DNA of 64,000 bases from Gammaproteobacteria bacterium (GCA_030831165.1 JAURLP010000006.1:28443-92442); one strand, 5' to 3'; positions 47,183 to 57,415 are shown, numbered from the stretch's first letter. The notes: generated by a model from the sequence alone, not told the origin. A program made the numbers and translations.

Positions 47183-49773
47183 GCACTAACCTCAACATTA
47201 ACCGCAGGGATAGTTTTCGCTTTATCCGCACCTTTCATGAACGATTCGATTTCATTGAAATTGAGATAGCGGTAGATCTCGCCAGACATGGTATTAAGGC
47301 TGTTCATAAACGCCATGTATTCTTCCATGTTTGGAATTTTACCCAAAGCGGCACAAACAGCTGCCAGTTCAGAAGATCCCAGATAAACATTTGCGCCATC
47401 ACCCAAGCGATTCGGGAAATTACGAGTTGAGGTTGAAATGGCTGTTGACTTAGGTGCGATTCTGGCCTGATTACCCATGCATAATGAGCATCCTGGCATC
47501 TCGGTTCGGGCGCCAGCACTTCCAAAGATTGAATAAACACCTTCTTCTGTCAGCTGGTGTTGATCCATTTTGGTAGGAGGGGATATCCAGAGTCTGGTTG
47601 GGATTGACCCTTTTAACTGTTTGAGGACTTCAGCGGCAGCACGGAAGTGACCGATGTTTGTCATGCATGAGCCAATAAAGACTTCGTCTATTTTAGTGCC
47701 CTGTACTTCACTTAATGGTTTTACATCATCAGGATCATTTGGACAGGCTAATAGAGGTTCTTTAATCTCATTCAGGTCAATTTCGATGATTTTATGATAT
47801 TCAGCATTGGCATCAGCTTCCATTAATTCTGGATTTTTCAGCCATTCCTCCATAGCCGATGCACGTCTTTCCAGTGTGCGAGGGTCTCCATAACCTTCTG
47901 AAATCATCCAGCGCAGCAGGGTAATGTTGGATTTAAAATACTCAATGATCGGTTCTTTATTCAGTTTGATGGTGCAACCACCGGCTGAACGCTCTGCTGA
48001 GGCATCAGACAGTTCAAAAGCCTGTTCAACTTTAAGATCAGGTAAGCCTTCAATTTCAAGAATACGACCAGAGAAAATATTCTTTTTACCTTTCTTCTCA
48101 ATGGTTAAATCACCTGATTGAATGGCGGCATAAGGAATTGCATTCACCAGGTCTCGTAAGGTAATACCGGGCTGCATTTCTCCAGTAAAGCGAACTAATA
48201 CTGACTCCGGCATATCCAGAGGCATAACACCGGTTGCCGCGGCAAAGGCCACTAGGCCTGATCCCGCCGGGAATGAAATACCAATAGGGAAACGAGTATG
48301 CGAATCTCCACCAGTACCTACAGTGTCAGGTAATAACATACGGTTTAACCAGCTGTGAATAATGCCATCACCAGGTTGCAAACTGACACCGCCGCGGGTG
48401 CGGATAAAATCAGGCAGGGTATGTTGCGTTGAAATATCGACAGGTTTTGGATAAGCCGCTGTATGACAGAAGGACTGCATCACCAGATCAGCTGTAAAAC
48501 CCAGACAAGCCAGATCTTTTAATTCATCGCGTGTCATTGGGCCAGTTGTATCTTGTGAGCCAACGGTTGTCATTTTTGGCTCGCAATAGGTGCCAGGGCG
48601 AATGCCTTCAACACCGCAGGCTTTGCCCACAATTTTTTGCGCAAGTGTGTAGCCGGAATCACTGGCAGAGTTTGACGTTGGTCTGCGGAAAACAGGAGAA
48701 GGTTCAAGACCCAATTCAGTTCGGGCACGTTCAGTTAAACCGCGACCGATGATCAAGGGGATACGCCCTCCAGCCTGGACTTCATCCAATATCATTTCAG
48801 TTTTTAAACTGAATTCACATAGCACCTCATCCGTACCGTGTTTGGTTATCTTGCCGGCATAAGGGTGAATATCAATAATATCGCCTGTGTTCATGCCGCT
48901 GACATCACATTCAATTGGCAGGGCGCCGGAATCTTCCATGGTGTTGAAGAAGATAGGGGCGATTTGCCCACCGATGCAAACACCACCGGCTCTTTTGTTC
49001 GGGATATGTGGAATATCATCTCCAATAAACCAAAGCACGCTGTTGGTAGCTGATTTGCGTGAAGAACCTGTACCAACAACATCGCCAACCAGAGCGACAG
49101 GGAAGCCTTTTTCTTTGAGTTCAATAATTTGTTCTTCAGCATTGCTTATGCCTTCACGCGGCATTTTGTACATGGCTTTAGCGTGTAAGGGGATATCTGG
49201 GCGTGACCATGCATCAGGAGCTGGTGATAAATCATCAGTATTAGTCTCGCCTGGGACCTTGAATACGCTAACGGTCACAATGTCAGGAACTTTATTGCGT
49301 GAAGTGAACCACTCTGCTTCAGCCCAGGATTTCAAGGTGGCAGCAGCATGTTCATTGCCTGCTTTGGCTTTTTCAGCGACATCGTGAAAGGCATCAAACA
49401 TTAATAGTGTGCCTGAAAGCTGCTTAGCGGCTTCAGCGCCTAATTCGGCATCATCGAGCAGTTCGACCATGGTGGCAATGTTATAACCACCAAGCATGGT
49501 GCCCAGCAGTTTAACCGCATCCAGTTTGGATATAAGTGGCGAAGCGGCTTCACCTTTAGCCAGTGCAGACAGAAAAGCAGCTTTTACGTAAGCAGCTTCA
49601 TCAACACCAGCCGGGACACGGTTTGTCATTAAATCAACAATAAATTCTTCTTCACCGGCAGGTGGGTTTTTTAAGAGTTCTATTAACTCAGCAACCTGTT
49701 CTGCATTGAGTGGAAGCGGGACAACACCAATTTCTTTGCGTTCTGCGACATGTTTACGATAAGCTTCTAACAC
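47179..49773 (-). CDS. acnB: Aconitate hydratase B
   Basis: The 864-residue enzyme has the AcnB domain order: HEAT-like N-terminal domain, swivel domain (about 170-370), then the Fe-S core with cysteine ligands in [11 protein letters not shown] (about 770) and the earlier cysteine in [12 protein letters not shown]. It interconverts citrate and isocitrate in the TCA cycle. The GTG start at 49773 has a good AAGAGGAA ribosome site. Its stop overlaps the CTG start of the DUF3095 gene. Confidence 0.97.
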   Translation of the reverse strand: MLEAYRKHVAERKEIGVVPLPLNAEQVAELIELLKNPPAGEEEFIVDLMTNRVPAGVDEAAYVKAAFLSALAKGEAASPLISKLDAVKLLGTMLGGYNIATMVELLDDAELGAEAAKQLSGTLLMFDAFHDVAEKAKAGNEHAAATLKSWAEAEWFTSRNKVPDIVTVSVFKVPGETNTDDLSPAPDAWSRPDIPLHAKAMYKMPREGISNAEEQIIELKEKGFPVALVGDVVGTGSSRKSATNSVLWFIGDDIPHIPNKRAGGVCIGGQIAPIFFNTMEDSGALPIECDVSGMNTGDIIDIHPYAGKITKHGTDEVLCEFSLKTEMILDEVQAGGRIPLIIGRGLTERARTELGLEPSPVFRRPTSNSASDSGYTLAQKIVGKACGVEGIRPGTYCEPKMTTVGSQDTTGPMTRDELKDLACLGFTADLVMQSFCHTAAYPKPVDISTQHTLPDFIRTRGGVSLQPGDGIIHSWLNRMLLPDTVGTGGDSHTRFPIGISFPAGSGLVAFAAATGVMPLDMPESVLVRFTGEMQPGITLRDLVNAIPYAAIQSGDLTIEKKGKKNIFSGRILEIEGLPDLKVEQAFELSDASAERSAGGCTIKLNKEPIIEYFKSNITLLRWMISEGYGDPRTLERRASAMEEWLKNPELMEADANAEYHKIIEIDLNEIKEPLLACPNDPDDVKPLSEVQGTKIDEVFIGSCMTNIGHFRAAAEVLKQLKGSIPTRLWISPPTKMDQHQLTEEGVYSIFGSAGARTEMPGCSLCMGNQARIAPKSTAISTSTRNFPNRLGDGANVYLGSSELAAVCAALGKIPNMEEYMAFMNSLNTMSGEIYRYLNFNEIESFMKGADKAKTIPAVNVEVSA

Positions 49774-50062
49774 TACTTATTCCTCTTGAAAAGCCTGGGA
49801 CGAGCTATAAAAAAGAGGCTGCATTCTACAAGAAAACACCTGCTATCGCTAGTTGATCGAGATGTTCAATGCTGGATCAGGTTTTAGTTTTGACTGTTTC
49901 AGTTGTCTCAACAATCAGGGATTTGGCCATATTGGTAACTTTTCAGCCATCTATTTTGATCCATTTAACAGGGTCTGGCCCCTTGCATTGTTAAAAGACT
50001 AAATTTAATCAAGCACGTGGGTTGAAAAAATGACTTTACTGATACAACACAAAGGCTGATGG

Positions 50063-50521
50063 ATGATAGAATTGTCCGCCATGAATCAATTGAAGACCCC
50101 TTGTATTGGCATTTGTTCGACGACCTCTTTTGGAGATAAAATCTGTCGAGGTTGCAAACGCTTCAGTCATGAAGTGATTAGCTGGAATACTTATTCAGAA
50201 CAGGAAAAACTGGCTGTATTCAGCCGTATTGATCTGCTCACCGAGCAAATCCTGAGAAATAAGTTTCGTATTGTATCCGTGCAAAAATTACAGGATGTGA
50301 TGCAGGATTTTAGATTTTTTTATCATCCGGATTTATCTCCATATTGCTGGTTACATGGTCTCTTGCAGAAATACGCTTACAGAATACAATCCTTGAATGA
50401 AATTGGGGTTGAGTTAATGCCGGAAGTTAGGCACTCAAGTCTGGATGAAGTGATGAGTCTGATTAATGATGATTTGCAATTGTTAAGTGAAGCTCATTAT
50501 CAGCGCTATTTTCAACGCTAA
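50063..50521 (+). CDS. DUF1289-domain protein
   Basis: The 152-residue protein begins with the short DUF1289 module (TPCIGICSTTSFGDKICRGCKRF, whose four cysteines may bind a metal or Fe-S cluster), followed by about 100 residues of helical sequence without a known domain. DUF1289 proteins are usually only 60-70 residues, so the C-terminal extension is notable. The ATG at 50063 has an AAAGG site; an inner ATG at 50081 is also possible. Confidence 0.75.
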   Translation: MIELSAMNQLKTPCIGICSTTSFGDKICRGCKRFSHEVISWNTYSEQEKLAVFSRIDLLTEQILRNKFRIVSVQKLQDVMQDFRFFYHPDLSPYCWLHGLLQKYAYRIQSLNEIGVELMPEVRHSSLDEVMSLINDDLQLLSEAHYQRYFQR

Positions 50522-50593
50522 CCCCTTTTATTTGACTCAAACCTACTCTATCGACAGAGCTTGGTTGAGATAAAGGTCTCGATACCAGAAAAA

Positions 50594-51451
50594 TTATGGC
50601 AATGGCGTAAATTCTAACTTGTCACTGGGAATCTCAGGGAAACGTCTTTCGCGCCAATCTGCTTTGGCTTTTTCAATTCTCTCCCTATGAAAGGATACAA
50701 AATTCCATTCAATATAAGGAACCTTTTCCCAGGCCTGGCCGCCTAATAACAGGCACCTGACATTTGTGACTGCTTTGAATGATTGTTCCTGCTCCAATAG
50801 AAGTATTTGCCCACTGTGGTATTCGTCATTCCCGGATTGAATATTCCCTTCCAGGAGGTAAAGCAGGCATTCGAATTCTGGTTCAGGACATTGAATGATA
50901 CTGCCAGCCTTTGCCTCGACATCCAAAAAGAAACAAGGAGAGTGAGTTTTCACCGGTGACTGCAAATTAAATGCCTTGCCGGCAACCAGTGTCATGCTGG
51001 TCCCATCAGCCTGATAGCTGGGTAAATCAGTTTGCGAGGTATGCTGGAAAGATGGCGCTATTTCACTTTTATCCTCAGGCAAAGCCAACCAGCATTGAAT
51101 GCCATTAAGTCGATGCTGCTGTGAACGTAATTTCGAGGGTTCTCTTTCAGAATGTACGATGCCTTTTCCTGCAGTCATTAAATTAACGTCGCCAGGCGCT
51201 ATTTCAATGATATTGCCCAAGCTATCCTGGTGTAAGAGCGCCCCTTCGAGTAAATAAGTCAAGGTAGACAAGCCAATATGGGGGTGTGGCAAGACATCCA
51301 GCGCTTCATTCGCCCTTAAATCCAAGGGTCCCATATGGTCGAGAAAAATAAATGGGCCAACCATGCGCTTAAGGATATGCGGCAAAATTCGGTTGACGGG
51401 TAGTCCATCAAGATCTCTGACTTTGCTTGAGAGTAGGGTTGCCATAATCAA
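50594..51451 (-). CDS. Pirin family protein
   Basis: This 285-residue bicupin has the pirin N-terminal metal site: histidines in LPHPHIGLSTLTYLLEG, H in ALLHQDS, and the later GKGIVHSERE. Bacterial pirins include quercetinase-like dioxygenases and regulators of pyruvate dehydrogenase; which applies here cannot be told. Its start overlaps the lpxH stop by four bases (ATGA). Confidence 0.9.
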   Translation of the reverse strand: MIMATLLSSKVRDLDGLPVNRILPHILKRMVGPFIFLDHMGPLDLRANEALDVLPHPHIGLSTLTYLLEGALLHQDSLGNIIEIAPGDVNLMTAGKGIVHSEREPSKLRSQQHRLNGIQCWLALPEDKSEIAPSFQHTSQTDLPSYQADGTSMTLVAGKAFNLQSPVKTHSPCFFLDVEAKAGSIIQCPEPEFECLLYLLEGNIQSGNDEYHSGQILLLEQEQSFKAVTNVRCLLLGGQAWEKVPYIEWNFVSFHRERIEKAKADWRERRFPEIPSDKLEFTPLP

Positions 51452-52188
51452 GCAGCTGAGCTTTCAATCTTGTGAAGGGACAGTTGTTCTTCTGACCAGC
51501 TTATGTACCAGGCGCCGTCATCCCAATCACCCAGGACGATACGCCTGGCTGTTTCAGGGGGTTGAGCGATTTCATGCACAGCGGGGCGATGGGTATGGCC
51601 ATGTATCAGTGTTAAGACATTATATTTTTGCATGATGTCCGCTACCGCCTCTGCTGCGACATCCATAATATCAGCTGCTTTATTGCTACTCATGCTTTGA
51701 CTTTGTTTGCGCGCTTCAGCTGCAAAGGCTAAGCGTTCGGCAATAGGACGACCCAGGAAGTCACGCTGCCAGTCTGGGTCACGAACCAATTGCCGGAAAG
51801 CCATGTAGTCATGATCTTGTGTGCAAAGTACATCTCCATGCATCAGTAATACTTTTTGATTAAAAGCTTCAAGCAAGTAGGGTTCTTCAATCAGCTCAGC
51901 ACCACAAGATTGCGCAAAATTTTCGCCTATCAGGAAATCCCGATTGCCATGCATAAGTTTAATAGTGAGGCCCGATTGATTCAGCGTATTGAGTTTTTCC
52001 GCCACCTTAAGACTTAGCTCACTACTATAATCATCGCCCAACCAGACATTGAAAAAATCGCCTAAAATATATAAGGCCTGCGCACTGGCAGCATGTTTTT
52101 CCAGAAAATTAAAGAAAGCCTGAGAGATGTCTGGCCTGTCAGGCTCCAGATGCAGATCTGAGATAAACAGGATAGGTTTATCTGCCAT
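51448..52188 (-). CDS. lpxH: UDP-2,3-diacylglucosamine diphosphatase LpxH
   Basis: The 246-residue calcineurin-like phosphoesterase shows the di-metal motifs ISDLHLEPD, GDFFNVWLGDD, HGNRDF, LMHGDVLC and HGHTHRP. LpxH releases UMP to form lipid X in lipid A synthesis, so the cell makes LPS. It follows ppiB directly (ppiB stop at 52189), a pairing seen in other gammaproteobacteria near cysS. Confidence 0.95.
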   Translation of the reverse strand: MADKPILFISDLHLEPDRPDISQAFFNFLEKHAASAQALYILGDFFNVWLGDDYSSELSLKVAEKLNTLNQSGLTIKLMHGNRDFLIGENFAQSCGAELIEEPYLLEAFNQKVLLMHGDVLCTQDHDYMAFRQLVRDPDWQRDFLGRPIAERLAFAAEARKQSQSMSSNKAADIMDVAAEAVADIMQKYNVLTLIHGHTHRPAVHEIAQPPETARRIVLGDWDDGAWYISWSEEQLSLHKIESSAA

Positions 52189-52683
52189 CTAGTCCTCTAC
52201 AGTGACTGACTCAATGATAATATCTTCAATAGGGACATCCTGATGGCCCGCAACTGAGCCAGTTCTACAGCCCCTTATTTCTTCAATGACGTCCATGCCC
52301 TCAGTCACTTTACCAAATACAGCATAACCCCAGCCTTGCGGCGATTTATCACTATGGTTCAGGAAATCATTGTCTTTAATATTGATGAAAAACTGGGCAG
52401 AAGCAGAGTGTGGTTCCATGGTTCTGGCCATGGCGATCGTGCCGACATCGTTTCTAAGTCCATTGTCGGCTTCATTCTGAATGCTTGCCTCAGTCGGCTT
52501 TTGCTTCATTCCAGGCTCAAAACCACCGCCCTGAATCATGAAATTATCAATAACACGATGAAAAATAGTGCCATCATAATGGCCTTTTTCGGCGTATTTT
52601 TTAAAATTAGCAGCGCTGATGGGTGCTTTCTCAAAATCCAGTTCCAGGGTGATATCACCAGCGGTAGTATGCAAAACGATCAT
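52189..52683 (-). CDS. ppiB: Cytoplasmic peptidyl-prolyl cis-trans isomerase (cyclophilin)
   Basis: The 164-residue cyclophilin has the standard active-site segments [17 protein letters not shown] and [17 protein letters not shown]. There is no signal peptide, consistent with cytoplasmic PpiB. It is the first gene of the ppiB-lpxH-pirin minus-strand unit, divergent from glnS. Confidence 0.95.
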   Translation of the reverse strand: MIVLHTTAGDITLELDFEKAPISAANFKKYAEKGHYDGTIFHRVIDNFMIQGGGFEPGMKQKPTEASIQNEADNGLRNDVGTIAMARTMEPHSASAQFFINIKDNDFLNHSDKSPQGWGYAVFGKVTEGMDVIEEIRGCRTGSVAGHQDVPIEDIIIESVTVED

Positions 52684-52746
52684 TTATTTCTATCTCCTGC
52701 TTTTTTCCAGTGTTGGAAATTATTGTGTGTAGTTTGCTTAGGTTAA

Positions 52747-52765
52747 GGGCGCTATAATAGCGCCC
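52747..52765. promoter_or_regulatory. Palindrome containing TATAAT between ppiB and glnS
   Basis: GGGCGCTA-TAA-TAGCGCCC is a perfect inverted repeat. Its centre spells TATAAT on the plus strand and TATTAT on the minus strand, so it can hold -10 boxes in both directions. A clear -35 box at ideal spacing is not seen. It may be the divergent promoter core for glnS and ppiB, or an operator. Confidence 0.45.
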
Positions 52766-52795
52766 TTTGTGTCGCAGAAGAAGCAAGCAGGCAAA

Positions 52796-54475
52796 ATGGC
52801 AAATAGCATGACAGCAACTCCCAGTAATTTTATTCATCAGATTATTCAGGAAGATCAAAAGAATAATAAACATAACGGTAAAGTGCATACGCGTTTTCCG
52901 CCGGAGCCTAATGGTTATTTACATATTGGCCATGCTAAATCTATCTGGCTAAATTTTACGACAGCTCAGACCTTTAAAGGACTCTGCAACTTACGTTTCG
53001 ACGATACTAATCCGGAAAAGGAAAACCTGGAATTTATTGATTCCATAAAAAGCAGCATTCACTGGTTGGGGTTTGACTGGGAAGATCGGGAGTTTTATGC
53101 CTCTTCCTATTTTGATCGGCTTTATGAATTGGCGCTCAAACTCATTGAAGATGGCAAGGCCTATATTTGCAGCCTGACACCTGAGCAGGCCAGAGAATAT
53201 CGTGGCACCTTAACGTTACCCGGTAAAAACAGTCCGGATAGAGACCGTTCGATTGAAGAAAATATCGATTTGTTTAAGCGCATGAAAGCGGGCGAGTTTA
53301 AAGATGGGGAATACAGTCTGCGCGCAAAAATAGACATGGCTTCTCCGAATATGAATATGCGTGATCCAGTGCTCTACCGTATCAGGCATCAACATCATCA
53401 CCAGACAGGTGATAAGTGGTGCATCTATCCGATGTATGACTACACGCACTGTATTTCAGACGCCCTGGAAGGAATCACACATTCATTGTGCACCCTGGAA
53501 TTTGAAGACCATCGCCCCTTGTATGACTGGGTGCTGGACCAACTTGATCTGCCTGCTCACCCACAGCAAATAGAGTTTGCACGGCTAAATATTAATTACA
53601 CTGTGCTGAGCAAGCGCAAGTTAATACAGTTGGTTGATGAAGCCCTGGTCTCCGGTTGGGATGATCCTCGTATGCCAACATTGGAAGGTATGCGCCGTCG
53701 AGGTTATACGGCTGCGTCTATACGACATTTTTGTGAAAACATTGGTGTGACGCGAACCAATAGCGTGGTGGATGTTGCCATGCTGGAGCATGCCTTACGG
53801 GAGGACCTTGATCAAACATCTCCAAGGGCCATGGCGGTGTTGCGACCCTTGAAAATTGTGATTGAAGATTACCCTGAAGATAAGGAAGAGATATTAACTT
53901 TAAGCCGCCACCCCAAAGATGACTCCATGGGTGAAAGACAGATTCCCTTCAGGCGAGAACTTTATATTGATCAAACTGACTTTGAGGATATACCTCCGCC
54001 AGGATTTAAACGTCTAGTTGCCGGTGGAGAAGTGCGTTTACGTGGTGCCTATGTCATTAAATGTGAAGACCTTATTAAGGATGCGGAAGGTAATATTACT
54101 GAACTGCGCTGCTCACATGACGCTGCCACCCTGGGTGCAAAACCGGAAGGGCGCAAGGTAAAAGGGGTCATTCACTGGGTGCCTGTAAAAGATGCAGTCA
54201 AAGCGGAAATTCGTTTATATGACCGGCTTTTCCTTGAAGAGAGTCCTGATAAAGCTGATGGCGACTATCGTGATTTCATTAATCCGGATTCATTAAGCGT
54301 TCTGCATGGCTGCATGCTGGAACCAAGCCTCAAAGCGGCTGCTCCTGAACAACGTTTTCAGTTCGAACGTGAAGGATACTTTGTGGCTGATAGAAAGGAT
54401 TATCGTACGGATGCGCCAGTATTTAACCTGACTGTCGGGTTGCGGGATACCTGGGGCAAAGCCCAAAACAAATAA
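52796..54475 (+). CDS. glnS: Glutaminyl-tRNA synthetase
   Basis: The 559-residue class I enzyme has the HIGH motif in [15 protein letters not shown], the KMSKS variant VLSKRK, and the two beta-barrel anticodon domains at the C-terminus. The ATG at 52796 gives the usual short N-terminus ([13 protein letters not shown]); the GTG upstream (52769) is less likely, and another ATG lies at 52808. cysS follows 25 bases later. Confidence 0.96.
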   Translation: MANSMTATPSNFIHQIIQEDQKNNKHNGKVHTRFPPEPNGYLHIGHAKSIWLNFTTAQTFKGLCNLRFDDTNPEKENLEFIDSIKSSIHWLGFDWEDREFYASSYFDRLYELALKLIEDGKAYICSLTPEQAREYRGTLTLPGKNSPDRDRSIEENIDLFKRMKAGEFKDGEYSLRAKIDMASPNMNMRDPVLYRIRHQHHHQTGDKWCIYPMYDYTHCISDALEGITHSLCTLEFEDHRPLYDWVLDQLDLPAHPQQIEFARLNINYTVLSKRKLIQLVDEALVSGWDDPRMPTLEGMRRRGYTAASIRHFCENIGVTRTNSVVDVAMLEHALREDLDQTSPRAMAVLRPLKIVIEDYPEDKEEILTLSRHPKDDSMGERQIPFRRELYIDQTDFEDIPPPGFKRLVAGGEVRLRGAYVIKCEDLIKDAEGNITELRCSHDAATLGAKPEGRKVKGVIHWVPVKDAVKAEIRLYDRLFLEESPDKADGDYRDFINPDSLSVLHGCMLEPSLKAAAPEQRFQFEREGYFVADRKDYRTDAPVFNLTVGLRDTWGKAQNK

Positions 54476-54500
54476 GCAAAGAAAAGAGCAGATCGGCAAC

Positions 54501-55889
54501 GTGCTAAAAATATATAACACCCTGACGCATAAAAAAGAAGAATTTCGGCCAATAGAACCAGGCAAAATTCGTATGTATGTGTGTGGGTTGACGACTTATG
54601 ATTATTCCCACATTGGGCACGCTCGAATGCTGGTCGCATTTGATGTCATCGTGCGTTATTTACGAAGTAGCGGTTATGAGGTGACTTATGTCAGAAATAT
54701 CACTGACGTTGATGACAAAATAATTCAGCGCGCCAATGAGAATAAAGAGTCATTCAATGAGTTGACAGAACGTTTTATAACTTTCATGCATGAAGATGAG
54801 CGAGCCTTAAATATTCAGCCTCCTGATCTTGAGCCCAGAGCAACGGCCCATATCTCAGAAATTATAGAAATTGTTGAGCAGCTTATTCAGAAAAACTTTG
54901 CCTACGTAGCCGATAACGGCGATGTTTATTATGCGGTAAACAAGTTCGAGGACTACGGTAAACTTTCTCGCAAAAACCCTGAGGAATTGCTGGCAGGTGC
55001 GCGTATTGATATCGAGGAAAGTAAAAAAGATCCGAGAGATTTCACATTGTGGAAACAAGCCAAGCCTGAAGAGCCAGGTTGGGAATCACCCTGGGGCTTT
55101 GGTCGTCCGGGGTGGCACATCGAATGCTCGGCAATGTCTTCATGTTGCCTTGGCGAGACTTTTGATATTCATGGTGGTGGCAGTGACTTGATGTTCCCGC
55201 ACCATGAAAATGAAATTGCCCAGTCGGAAGCAGCTAGTGGTAAAAAGTTTGTACATACCTGGATGCACAATGGTGCAGTTCGGGTTGATGATGAAAAGAT
55301 GTCAAAATCCCTGGGTAACTTTTTTACCATCCGTGATGTGTTAAAGAAATATCCGGCAGAAGTGATTCGTTATTTTTTGTTATCGAGCCATTATCGTAGC
55401 GCGATCAATTATTCAGAAGAAAATTTACAAACCGCTTATGGCGCCCTTGAGCGTTTTTATAATGCCTTAAAAGGCTTCGAATCAGGGCAGGGGATTACAG
55501 CTGCAGATAGCGAATATGAAGTGCGTTTTCATGAGGCGATGAATGATGACTTAAATACGCCCGAGGCGATTAGTGTTTTATTTGAATTGGTCAGAGAAAT
55601 AAATCGTTTAAAAGAAACGGATATTCAGAAGACTCAACAACTTAGCGCTTTGTTACAAAAACTCGGCAGCATACTCGGCATACTCGAGATGTCGGCAGAA
55701 GATTTTTTACGTGAAGGCGGTGATGATATTGATGCTGAGCATGTTGAATCATTGATTGCCAAGCGTAAACAAGCGCGCGCAGACAAAGACTGGACTCAGG
55801 CTGATCAGATTCGTGATGAGCTGGCAGCGCTTAATGTTATTGTTGAAGACAAGGATGGCGTGACAAGCTGGCGTGTCGAAAGAGCTTGA
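54501..55889 (+). CDS. cysS: Cysteinyl-tRNA synthetase
   Basis: The 462-residue enzyme has the zinc cysteine in MYVCGLTTYD, HIGH as SHIGHAR, the further zinc ligands in GWHIECSAMSSC and HHENEIAQSE, and KMSKSLGN. Length matches E. coli CysS (461). The start is the GTG at 54501. It is co-oriented with glnS and likely in the same transcript. Confidence 0.97.
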   Translation: MLKIYNTLTHKKEEFRPIEPGKIRMYVCGLTTYDYSHIGHARMLVAFDVIVRYLRSSGYEVTYVRNITDVDDKIIQRANENKESFNELTERFITFMHEDERALNIQPPDLEPRATAHISEIIEIVEQLIQKNFAYVADNGDVYYAVNKFEDYGKLSRKNPEELLAGARIDIEESKKDPRDFTLWKQAKPEEPGWESPWGFGRPGWHIECSAMSSCCLGETFDIHGGGSDLMFPHHENEIAQSEAASGKKFVHTWMHNGAVRVDDEKMSKSLGNFFTIRDVLKKYPAEVIRYFLLSSHYRSAINYSEENLQTAYGALERFYNALKGFESGQGITAADSEYEVRFHEAMNDDLNTPEAISVLFELVREINRLKETDIQKTQQLSALLQKLGSILGILEMSAEDFLREGGDDIDAEHVESLIAKRKQARADKDWTQADQIRDELAALNVIVEDKDGVTSWRVERA

Positions 55890-56217
55890 ATCATCAAGCT
55901 ATGAAGGGACATCACTTTGTAAGCCCTTCAATCCTGTTTTTGTTTTATCCGGTGCGTCGCAACTCGTTGCTGGGCATCTCAGACTGTCCTGGCTTTAAGC
56001 CGCATAAATCCAAAACAAAAGCATTACAGCAGGCTCAAAAAGCAATAACTTGTTTTTTTTGAGCTAATTAAATAGAAAATATGGCGACCAGGGTGATTTT
56101 GGTTAACCTGATAACACTGCTAGTGTCGGCAGGTTTGTGCTGAGACCCTTAAGCGAGCGTACGATAAAAAGACCAGCACAATGAAAGATTTATATTGAAA
56201 GCAAATGCAGCGAAATA
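55890..56217. other. Non-coding region between cysS and the tRNA cluster
   Basis: No gene is seen. TGAAGGG (55902-55908) and CCCTTCA (55924-55930) form a hairpin followed by a T-rich stretch, a weak terminator candidate for cysS. A second hairpin lies at 56033-56064. The rest is unassigned. Confidence 0.5.
56033..56064. terminator. Terminator-like hairpin
   Basis: GCTCAAAAA (56033-56041) pairs with TTTTTGAGC (56056-56064), with the long T run forming part of the stem. It could end transcripts from either direction. Confidence 0.5.
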
Positions 56218-56246
56218 TTGACGAAACCTAGTGGCATGAGTATCAT
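56218..56246 (+). promoter_or_regulatory. Promoter of the tRNA-Pro/Arg/His cluster
   Basis: TTGACG (56218-56223), exactly 17 bases, then TATCAT (56241-56246), followed by GCCGCCTC, a GC-rich discriminator expected for growth-rate-controlled stable RNA promoters. The start point would be near 56253, about 30 bases before the first tRNA. Confidence 0.8.
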
Positions 56247-56283
56247 GCCGCCTCTTCGCAAGAAGTCATTTTTGAAGAATGTT

Positions 56284-56360
56284 CGGGGTATAGCGCAGTC
56301 TGGTAGCGCGCCTGCTTTGGGAGCAGGATGTCGGGAGTTCAAATCTCTCTACCCCGACCA
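56284..56360 (+). tRNA. tRNA-Pro (anticodon UGG)
   Basis: A complete cloverleaf: acceptor CGGGGTA/TACCCCG, anticodon TGG in GCTTTGGGAGC, T-arm GGGAGTTCAAATCTC, encoded CCA. 77 bases. Confidence 0.97.
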
Positions 56361-56409
56361 TATTTTGCCTGGGCTGGAGTTTTCCAGTAATGTGTAGGAC
56401 CTGATTCAA

Positions 56410-56486
56410 GCGCCCGTAGCTCATCCGGATAGAGCATCGGCCTTCTAAGCCGAGGGTAGCAGGTTCGAGTCCTGCCGGGCGTGCCA
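56410..56486 (+). tRNA. tRNA-Arg (anticodon UCU)
   Basis: A complete cloverleaf: acceptor GCGCCCG/CGGGCGT, anticodon TCT in CCTTCTAAG, T-arm GCAGGTTCGAGTCCTGC, encoded CCA. 77 bases. Confidence 0.97.
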
Positions 56487-56542
56487 GAATGCCCAGGTAA
56501 ACAGAAAGCTGGTATAAGAAGCCGGCGTGTAAGCGATTAATG

Positions 56543-56618
56543 GTGGCCGTAGCTCAGTTGGTAGAGTCCCTGACTGTGACTCAGGTTGTCGTGGGTTCGA
56601 GCCCCATCGGCCACCCCA
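56543..56618 (+). tRNA. tRNA-His (anticodon GUG)
   Basis: Acceptor GTGGCCG/CGGCCAC with the extra 5' G typical of tRNA-His, anticodon GTG in ACTGTGACT, T-arm GTGGGTTCGAGCCCCAT, encoded CCA. 76 bases. Last member of the Pro-Arg-His cluster. Confidence 0.97.
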
Positions 56619-56640
56619 TTCAAAGGTGAGAGATCACCAA

Positions 56641-56671
56641 AAAAAAGCCCCGCAGTAGCGGGTTTTTTTTT
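56641..56671 (+). terminator. Terminator of the tRNA cluster
   Basis: CCCGC (56649-56653) and GCGGG (56658-56662) form a hairpin with loop AGTA. It is preceded by A6 and followed by a run of nine T. Confidence 0.9.
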
Positions 56672-56868
56672 GGTACTGTTAATAACTAACTTCCTTTTTT
56701 CCGCAGATACAGTTTACTGAAGTATTTAATAAAGTGGCGGCTTTTACTTGGCTGCCATTAGAAATCTCAACAGCCAAGGTAAGAATTTGCTGCTCTAAAG
56801 AAGATGTTAAGTCTTTGTCGGGGCTTTCTGTAGTCCACCTGGGCTTTCAGCCCTGAAAGCCGCATAGA
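56672..56868. other. Unassigned stretch at the broken end of the IS remnant
   Basis: No gene is seen. A perfect 9-bp inverted repeat, GGCTTTCAG-CC-CTGAAAGCC (56842-56861), lies directly beside the point where the IS orfB similarity stops. The motif AAGCCGCATA-ATC type occurs here (56857-56870) and also at 55997-56010. Confidence 0.4.
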
Positions 56869-57104
56869 TCAGTAGATACGATTATAGCCATTCTGTTCCC
56901 CATACTCCCGTAGATCTTCATGGATCTTTCGATAGCCGGATACACCCTCAGACTCCAGCCAGAACTGTTTGATCAACCCAGCAAGCCGATCATCTGTCGC
57001 TGCTGCCGCCAAGCGTAATAGCCAATGGGATGCACTTTCAGCAAATCACAGAGACAGCGGATAGGCTGCAGCCCGCAATAGTCACGGATGAAGGCGTACC
57101 TGAC
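56869..57104 (-). pseudogene. IS3-family orfB, truncated and frameshifted
   Basis: The minus strand encodes the start of an IS3 transposase B: YAFIRDYCGLQPIRCLCDLLKV, then GYYAWRQQ. A frame change near 57000 is followed by DDRLAGLIKQFWLESEG and GYRKIHEDLREYG, ending at a stop at 56869-56871. Only about 80 of the usual 280 residues remain, and the DDE catalytic core is missing, so the element cannot transpose on its own. Confidence 0.85.
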
Positions 57105-57400
57105 TCGGGGTGATTGGCGAAGTACGCCGCAGATTTTTTCAGAATATCGCGCTCTTTAGTGACACGCTTCAGTTCCTTCTGAAGCCGTTTGATCTCGGCC
57201 TGGTCATTGCGGTGGGCATGGTGCTCATCAGCAAGAGGACCGTATTGCTTCAACCAGGTATACAAGCTATGTGTGATGGTACACAGCCGCCGCGCCACTT
57301 CCGCAACACTGTGACCACGTTCCGAAAACTGCTTAACCGCTTCGATTTTGAATTCTTCAGGATAACGCTTGCTACTTATAAACAGCTCTCCTGTAGTCAT
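57038..57400 (-). CDS. IS3-family transposase OrfA
   Basis: The 120-residue reading frame has the helix-turn-helix of IS3 OrfA (RYPEEFKIEAVKQFSERGHSVAEVARRL) and the leucine-zipper segment (EIKRLQKELKRVTKERDILKKSAAYF). The C-terminal 20 residues after AAYF are read out of the normal frame. An A6 run near 57135 may be the remains of the OrfA-OrfB slippage site. The gene itself is intact, but its orfB partner is broken. Confidence 0.9.
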   Translation of the reverse strand: MTTGELFISSKRYPEEFKIEAVKQFSERGHSVAEVARRLCTITHSLYTWLKQYGPLADEHHAHRNDQAEIKRLQKELKRVTKERDILKKSAAYFANHPESGTPSSVTIAGCSLSAVSVIC

Positions 57401-57415
57401 TTTCTATGACTGTAA

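Noticed and set aside
48887..49387. 166-residue open frame on the plus strand
   Set aside because: It is antisense to acnB, lacks any recognisable family pattern and mirrors acnB codon structure.
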